DNA from: Gammaproteobacteria bacterium
GTDB lineage: Bacteria; Pseudomonadota; Gammaproteobacteria; Acidithiobacillales; Acidithiobacillaceae
Direction: 5' to 3'
DNA: 9,644 bases
Assembly: GCA_023381645.1 (NCBI GenBank)
Contig: JAMCRJ010000010.1
Coordinates: 1-9,644 of the forward strand
The position numbers were made by a program, and so were the translations under genes. Shown here in pieces: positions 5,776 through 9,644 of the stretch. Below the pieces are notes generated by a model. It saw nothing but the letters and a program-made list of their open reading frames with translations, did not search any database and was not told the DNA's origin. Within the stretch, counting starts at the first letter, position 1; each line of letters starts with the position of its first letter.

Positions 5776-6996
5776 ATGGCGACCATGGACGCGATGGATA
5801 TACCGGGAAAAATCACTCCGTCTGACCTGGCGGGACGGCAGAAATCCCGTTGGATGTTGGCATCGACGGGGCTCAATGGCCTGCTCTCCATAGCAAAAAT
5901 CGGCTGGGGTGTATACTCCGGCAGCACCGTCGTCATCGCCGACGCCGTGCATAGTATTTCCGACGTATTGGGCGCGTTGCTCATCCTTGCGGCCATCCGC
6001 TTTTCCCGCCACCGCTCCTTGCGGTTTCCGTACGGTCTCCATAAGGTGGAGGACATGGCTGCCCTGGGCGGTGCCTTGCTGGTCGTCATTGCCGCCTATG
6101 AGATCGCCCGCGCGGTATTTTTCTCCGGCGGTGCGCGGCCACCTGACAATCCCCTGGCCACCATGGGGTTCATGGCGGCCATTCTGGTGGCCGAAGGGAT
6201 TTTCTATGTTTTCGAACGACGCGCCGCCGCCCGCCTCCATTCCCCCGGACTGCAAAGCGATGTGGTCAATTGGCTGGGCGATATCGGCGCGGGGGTAGTG
6301 GTCATCGCCGGAATCGGCGGGCATCTCCTGCGGATACCCTTTGCCCAGGAGATTGCCGTCCTCATCATCCTCTTCCTGATTCTGGAGGGCACCTGGGGGG
6401 TGCTGAAAAACGCCATCCTCTCGCTGCTCGACGCCTCGGTGGAATCCGAACTGTACGCAAAGGCGAAAAATCTGCTACTGACCACGCCGGAAGTGGAAGG
6501 CGTGGAAGGATTGCGTCTGCGGCATGCCGGGAGTGTCCTGTTCGCGGACGCCACCATCGGTATCGCTGCGGCAAACTTCGCACACGCCCATGAAGTAGCC
6601 GACCGCGCCCAGCAACGACTGCAAGAGGCGTTTCCTGAACTGGAAAACATAACGCTTCATTATGAGCCACCCTTCAAGCCATTTAAAAGACGGGCGCTCC
6701 TTCTGACCGAGGAGGGATCGGCGCTGGCTACGCGTTTTGGGATGGCGCAACGTATTCGTTTCGAGGACGAAAACCGCGAGGGTGTCCTGGTAAATACCCA
6801 AACCCTGAATAACCCCGTACCTGGCGCTGAAAAAGGGCGCGGCATACGGCTGGCGGCATGGCTCATTGCCCAGGGGGCGGACGAAATTCACATGCGCGCC
6901 GGGCAGTTGGAGCCGGCTCTGGAGGCATTGCTCTCGGCGGCGGGAGTCACATTGGTGATTGACGAGAATCCCCCTCTCCCACCGCACGCCGAATGA
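5776..6996 (+). CDS. Cation diffusion facilitator fused to a NifX/FeMo-co-type domain
   Basis: With ATG 5776 (AGAGG 8 nt upstream) the protein has 406 residues. ATG 5737, 5785 and 5794 are in the same frame and remain possible. Residues 28-217 hold about six membrane segments of a CDF inner-membrane metal/proton antiporter. TM2 carries ADAVHSISD, with the His59-x3-Asp63 metal-site pair, followed by the FPYGLHKVEDMAAL loop. TM5 reads GLQSDVVNWLGD: Asp162 is present, but the His expected four residues earlier is Gly158. The cytoplasmic ferredoxin-like CDF domain spans about 219-297. An extra domain at about 305-396 (LLLTEEGSALATRFGMAQ, then NNPVPGAEKGRGIRLAAWL and LLSAAGVTLVI) resembles the NifX/NifB C-terminal family that binds FeMo-cofactor or precursors. 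The transported ion is unknown: Zn, Fe, Mn or Co are possible. The fusion suggests a link to Fe-S or Mo cofactor handling. Confidence 0.85.
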   Translation: MATMDAMDIPGKITPSDLAGRQKSRWMLASTGLNGLLSIAKIGWGVYSGSTVVIADAVHSISDVLGALLILAAIRFSRHRSLRFPYGLHKVEDMAALGGALLVVIAAYEIARAVFFSGGARPPDNPLATMGFMAAILVAEGIFYVFERRAAARLHSPGLQSDVVNWLGDIGAGVVVIAGIGGHLLRIPFAQEIAVLIILFLILEGTWGVLKNAILSLLDASVESELYAKAKNLLLTTPEVEGVEGLRLRHAGSVLFADATIGIAAANFAHAHEVADRAQQRLQEAFPELENITLHYEPPFKPFKRRALLLTEEGSALATRFGMAQRIRFEDENREGVLVNTQTLNNPVPGAEKGRGIRLAAWLIAQGADEIHMRAGQLEPALEALLSAAGVTLVIDENPPLPPHAE

Positions 6997-7057
6997 AGCC
7001 ATACAGGAGTCACCGGCACAGGAACCCAACCCTCCAGTGCCACGCAACGGGGCATAC

Positions 7058-8083
7058 CTAGACCCACGCCTTCCGTATCTGCCGGAGCACCAGTAAAAAC
7101 GCCGGCACCCCCAGAAGTTCCGCAAATACGCCCACCGGAACATCCACGGAGAACAGGTTGCGGGCCAGGGCGTCCGCGAGCAAAAGGTACGCGGCACCGA
7201 GAATACTGCTCCCCAGCAACAGACGGCGGTTGCCCGGTCCGAGCATCAGACGTCCCAGATGGGGGATGATCAGCCCGATCCAGCCGATCATCCCCGCCAT
7301 CATCACGGCCATAGCTGCCAGCAGTGTCGCGAGCACGATGACCAGCAAACGAATCTGGCGCACTGGCAGACCAAGACTATGCGCTTCTTCGTCCCCCAGA
7401 CTCAGGGCATCGAGACGATGACCCTGTAATATCAACAGGCTGATCCCGATAAAAACCGGCAGGGCAAAGTAGGGAATCTGGCGCAGGGGCACGTTGGAAA
7501 GACTGCCCATCAACCAGAAAACGATACTGGGTAGCTGCTGGTACGGATCGGCGGCATATTTCACCAGTGAAAGCAGTGCGGTAAACAAGGCTCCGGCCAG
7601 AATACCGCCAATCACCAGCATCAGAGTAGGCTGCCCGGGAAAATGACGGGCGATCAGGTAAGCCATCGCCACGGCGATCAGCCCAAAAATAAAGGCCGCC
7701 ACCTGTATCGTCCACCAGGGACCGCCCAGGATGATGCCCAAGGCTCCCCCGAAGGCTGATCCTGCCATGACACCCAGAATATCCGGGGCCGCCAGCGGGT
7801 TGCGGAACACGGCCTGAAAGACGGTGCCACTGGCCGCCAGCGCCGCGCCCACAAGGATCGCCACAGAGAGGCGCGGCAGGCGGATCTCCACCATCAATAA
7901 GTGGATCTGTACGGCTTTATCCGGCGATAACAGTGGGCTGCCCCGCAGCCATTGCCAGAATTGCAGCCAGGACAGCGGGTAATGTCCCCAGGACATCTCC
8001 AGCAAGACCATGCCCGCCAGGAGCACGAGCAGCAATGGCATGGTCAGCCTCTTGGCCGATCCTGGCAGCGCCGTTACCCTCAC
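7058..8083 (-). CDS. FecCD-type ABC transporter permease
   Basis: This inner-membrane permease has 341 residues from GTG 8083. Family signatures are RLPRLSVAILVGAALAASG, FRNPLAAPDILGVMAGSAFG, GDEEAHSLGL, the AGMIGWIGLIIPHLGR loop that contacts the ATPase, and LLADALARNLF...DVPVGVFAELLGVPAF at the end, with about nine to ten membrane helices. The frame is open further upstream (to 8209), but that part overlaps the preceding gene. GTG 8083 overlaps the upstream stop as GTGA, suggesting translational coupling, and keeps a basic cytoplasmic tail (SAKR). ATG 8041, with AAGAGG in front, is the alternative (327 residues). The family moves siderophores, haem, cobalamin and, in MolABC, molybdate/tungstate. 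It is the last gene of its operon here; no ATPase gene follows. Its end faces the end of the CDF gene across 61 nt with no clear terminator. Confidence 0.9.
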   Translation of the reverse strand: MRVTALPGSAKRLTMPLLLVLLAGMVLLEMSWGHYPLSWLQFWQWLRGSPLLSPDKAVQIHLLMVEIRLPRLSVAILVGAALAASGTVFQAVFRNPLAAPDILGVMAGSAFGGALGIILGGPWWTIQVAAFIFGLIAVAMAYLIARHFPGQPTLMLVIGGILAGALFTALLSLVKYAADPYQQLPSIVFWLMGSLSNVPLRQIPYFALPVFIGISLLILQGHRLDALSLGDEEAHSLGLPVRQIRLLVIVLATLLAAMAVMMAGMIGWIGLIIPHLGRLMLGPGNRRLLLGSSILGAAYLLLADALARNLFSVDVPVGVFAELLGVPAFLLVLRQIRKAWV

Positions 8084-9114
8084 GGCTGCCACATCGACCG
8101 GGCCTGCGCCTTGGTCACGTTTTTTTGCAGGAAAGTCTTGAAGAAATCCTGTATCTCCTGATTCAGATGAATTTTGGACTGCTGCGGATACAACACGTGC
8201 GCCAGCCACAAAGCACCCAAACCCTGCATGAAGGAAGGCGGACGATCCATCCAGTTAAAAGGCTGCCGCGGCACCAGATAAACCCGATGATCTTTTACCG
8301 CTTTAAGGCCTTGCCAGGCCGGAAGTCCATACACACGCCGATAAAAAACCGGGTCCTGCACCAGAATCACGTCGGGATTCCAGCCCAGCACCTGTCCCAT
8401 ACTCACCCGCTCCATACCTTTCAATGCCGTCGCCTTGCCGGTAAAGACGTTATCACCGCCCGCAGCACGGATCACTTCGGTATGAGGAGAATTCGCCGTA
8501 TCCGTCATCAGACCATCCACGCCTTCTGCGTAATACACGGTCTGACGCCGCGCCTCAGGAATAGAGGAGCGCAACTGCCGGAGCCGATTCAGGATATTCT
8601 GAAAATCCGTGGCCAGCAGTTCGCCGCGCGCGCCTTGGCCCAATTTATCGCCCAGCAGACGATACGCGGCGGGATAGTCATTCAGACTTTTCAGATTGAC
8701 GGCCAGGGTGGGCACATCGATGCGCTGTAGCTCGCTACGCAGGCGGGCATTATCCAGGTAAGGCGCCCAGAGCAACGCCAGCTTGGGATGAATGGCGAGA
8801 ACACGTTCCAGCTCCGGTTTGTCGCCAGGGTCCCAGCCACCCAGTACCGGCAGATTGCGCGTAGCTGGCAGGAGGTATTCGGAATTCGTACTCATGCCCA
8901 GGCCCGCCATTTTATTCAGCGGAAAATTCCACCCGGCCAGCAAATCCGGGGCGAGACTGTAAACCAGCAGGGTCATTGGCGGTGCGGTGCCGTAAACACT
9001 GTGGGGCGGAAGTCGGGTGGGGGCGGTGGCCGCCCACGAGGGCAACGAAAGCAACAGGCTGACGCCCAATGCCGCAACAGGTAAACGCCATTTTCCTGGC
9101 AAGGTATGAAACAT
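8080..9114 (-). CDS. Type III periplasmic binding protein (Peripla_BP_2 family)
   Basis: This 344-residue protein has a signal peptide (KWRLPVAALGVSLLLSLPSWA, cleavage near Ala28-Ala29). It has the two-lobe pattern of cobalamin/siderophore-type binding proteins: LLVYSLAPDLLAGW near the N-terminus, LERVLAIHPKLALLWAP, the long helix region, the AAGGDNVF segment, VLGWNPDVILVQDP, and the ending QPFNWMDRPPSFMQGLGALWLAHVLYP. It delivers ligand to the FecCD permease encoded next, whose likely start overlaps this stop by 4 nt. The start ATG 9114 has AAGGAG 8 nt upstream. It follows the ModA gene by 19 nt, so the three genes form one operon. The ligand is not readable from sequence. Because ModA is adjacent, molybdate/tungstate (as for MolA) is my leading guess; ferric chelates, haem, cobalamin or nickel chelates are alternatives. 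Confidence 0.87.
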   Translation of the reverse strand: MFHTLPGKWRLPVAALGVSLLLSLPSWAATAPTRLPPHSVYGTAPPMTLLVYSLAPDLLAGWNFPLNKMAGLGMSTNSEYLLPATRNLPVLGGWDPGDKPELERVLAIHPKLALLWAPYLDNARLRSELQRIDVPTLAVNLKSLNDYPAAYRLLGDKLGQGARGELLATDFQNILNRLRQLRSSIPEARRQTVYYAEGVDGLMTDTANSPHTEVIRAAGGDNVFTGKATALKGMERVSMGQVLGWNPDVILVQDPVFYRRVYGLPAWQGLKAVKDHRVYLVPRQPFNWMDRPPSFMQGLGALWLAHVLYPQQSKIHLNQEIQDFFKTFLQKNVTKAQARSMWQP

Positions 9115-9133
9115 TTCGTGTTCTCCTTATCTT

Positions 9134-9644
9134 TCAGAAACCGTCCGGCAAGGGCTGAGCGCTCAGGGCATGTGCGAAACCTGTAACTTCCAGGATTTTC
9201 TGTGCAGAATCCGTCTGCAGGTAGGCGATAAAAGCACGGGCCAGTTCAGGCTCTTCGCTCTTGCGGGTGACAGCCACGGGATAGTGCATGGAAACGCCAA
9301 CCGGAATATCCACGACATGGGCCTTCCCCCATACGCTGTTGGCCGTCGATGCAAAAATAAAAGCCGCATCCGCCCTGCCTTCCAGCACCGCTTTCAAGGG
9401 CTGGAGACCATCGGGATATTTCTGCAGGCGTGCCGTCAGGTCTTGCCACAACCCGGCCTTTTCCAGCGCCATGCGCGCATAACGTCCGGGCGGAACCGAT
9501 TCGGGATCACCCATGGCAATGCGCGCATAGCGCTCTTCCATGAGATCTTCGAGTTTGGGTGCCACCGGATAGTCCCTCATCAAACTGACGAGTACGAGCC
9601 GATTCCGTGCATAGTTCACCGCCGTATCGGTCTGCACGAATCCC
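9134..9644 (-). CDS. modA: ModA-type molybdate-binding protein, 5' end outside window
   Basis: The frame is open to the right edge, so the GTG at 9637 is internal and about 170 C-terminal residues are seen of the usual 230-260. The ModA pattern is clear: YARNRLVLVS, ARIAMGDPESVPPGRYARMALEKAGLW, then LKAVLEGRADAAFIFASTA, IPVGVSMHYPVAVTRKS, and AFIAYLQTDSAQKILEVTGF. The GDPxxVPxGxYAxxAL segment is the family's hallmark in the second ligand-binding region. In the standard system ModA delivers molybdate or tungstate to ModB/ModC. Here the next gene is a type III binding protein, not modB, so any modBC would have to lie to the right or elsewhere. It is the most upstream visible gene of the minus-strand operon. 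The family call is firm; exact oxyanion preference is not known. Confidence 0.85.
   Translation of the reverse strand, partial: GFVQTDTAVNYARNRLVLVSLMRDYPVAPKLEDLMEERYARIAMGDPESVPPGRYARMALEKAGLWQDLTARLQKYPDGLQPLKAVLEGRADAAFIFASTANSVWGKAHVVDIPVGVSMHYPVAVTRKSEEPELARAFIAYLQTDSAQKILEVTGFAHALSAQPLPDGF

Noticed and set aside
5755..6324. Minus-strand open frames inside the CDF gene
   Set aside because: They are shadows of a clearly recognised membrane protein on the other strand, with no motif of their own.
6997..7057. A bidirectional terminator between the convergent CDF and permease genes
   Set aside because: Only a weak 5-bp GGCAC/GTGCC pairing with a long loop is visible and no T-run flanks it, so I do not call a terminator.
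7933..8730. A 265-codon open frame on the plus strand opposite the permease and binding-protein genes
   Set aside because: It is antisense to two well-supported genes. Its translation is rich in Arg, His and Gln with no recognisable motif or membrane pattern.
1..9644. CRISPR arrays, insertion sequences, attachment sites or tRNA genes
   Set aside because: I saw no regularly spaced repeats, no transposase or integrase coding sequence, no terminal inverted repeats with target duplications and no tRNA-like cloverleaf.

Overview
The window looks like chromosomal DNA of a Gram-negative proteobacterium. There are Sec-type signal peptides, an OprD-type outer-membrane porin ending in Phe, periplasmic binding proteins and proteobacterial-style Shine-Dalgarno sites. 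The gene mix and moderately high G+C suggest an acidophile of the Acidithiobacillus type. That taxonomic call is an inference from style and gene content, not from a marker gene. I see no rRNA, tRNA, CRISPR array, transposase or insertion sequence.

Layout. (1) Positions 1-900, plus strand: the 3' part of a rhodanese-ankyrin fusion gene, then a small FmdB-type zinc-ribbon protein. A doubtful 28-codon ORF follows at 952. (2) Positions 1030-3084, minus strand: an AAA+ ATPase with a long N-terminal part I do not recognise, started at TTG, followed 36 nt later by a 106-residue protein of unknown function. (3) Positions 3085-3292: a divergent intergenic region with a perfect 18-bp dyad and a good sigma-70-like promoter. 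(4) Positions 3293-5710, plus strand: a WtpA/ModA-like periplasmic binding protein and an OprD-family porin, separated by 165 nt with two predicted hairpins. (5) Positions 5776-6996, plus strand: a cation diffusion facilitator fused to a C-terminal NifX/NifB-type FeMo-cofactor-binding-like domain. (6) Positions 7058-9644, minus strand: an operon read from the right edge, with a ModA-type molybdate-binding protein (5' end outside), a type III (Peripla_BP_2) binding protein and a FecCD-type permease. This operon converges on the CDF gene.

How the genes may work together. From 3.2 kb to the right edge, nearly every gene concerns moving metals or oxyanions across the envelope, and several independently point to molybdenum or tungsten: a WtpA-like binding protein, a ModA, a FeMo-co-type domain on an inner-membrane metal carrier, and a FecCD permease with its binding protein, an architecture known to carry molybdate/tungstate in the MolABC system of Haemophilus. 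I read this as a candidate Mo/W (or related oxyanion) acquisition and handling island. Substrates are inferred from family membership. No ABC ATPase lies in the window, so the transporters are incomplete here. The AAA+ ATPase with its small partner is the least explained unit on the left side.
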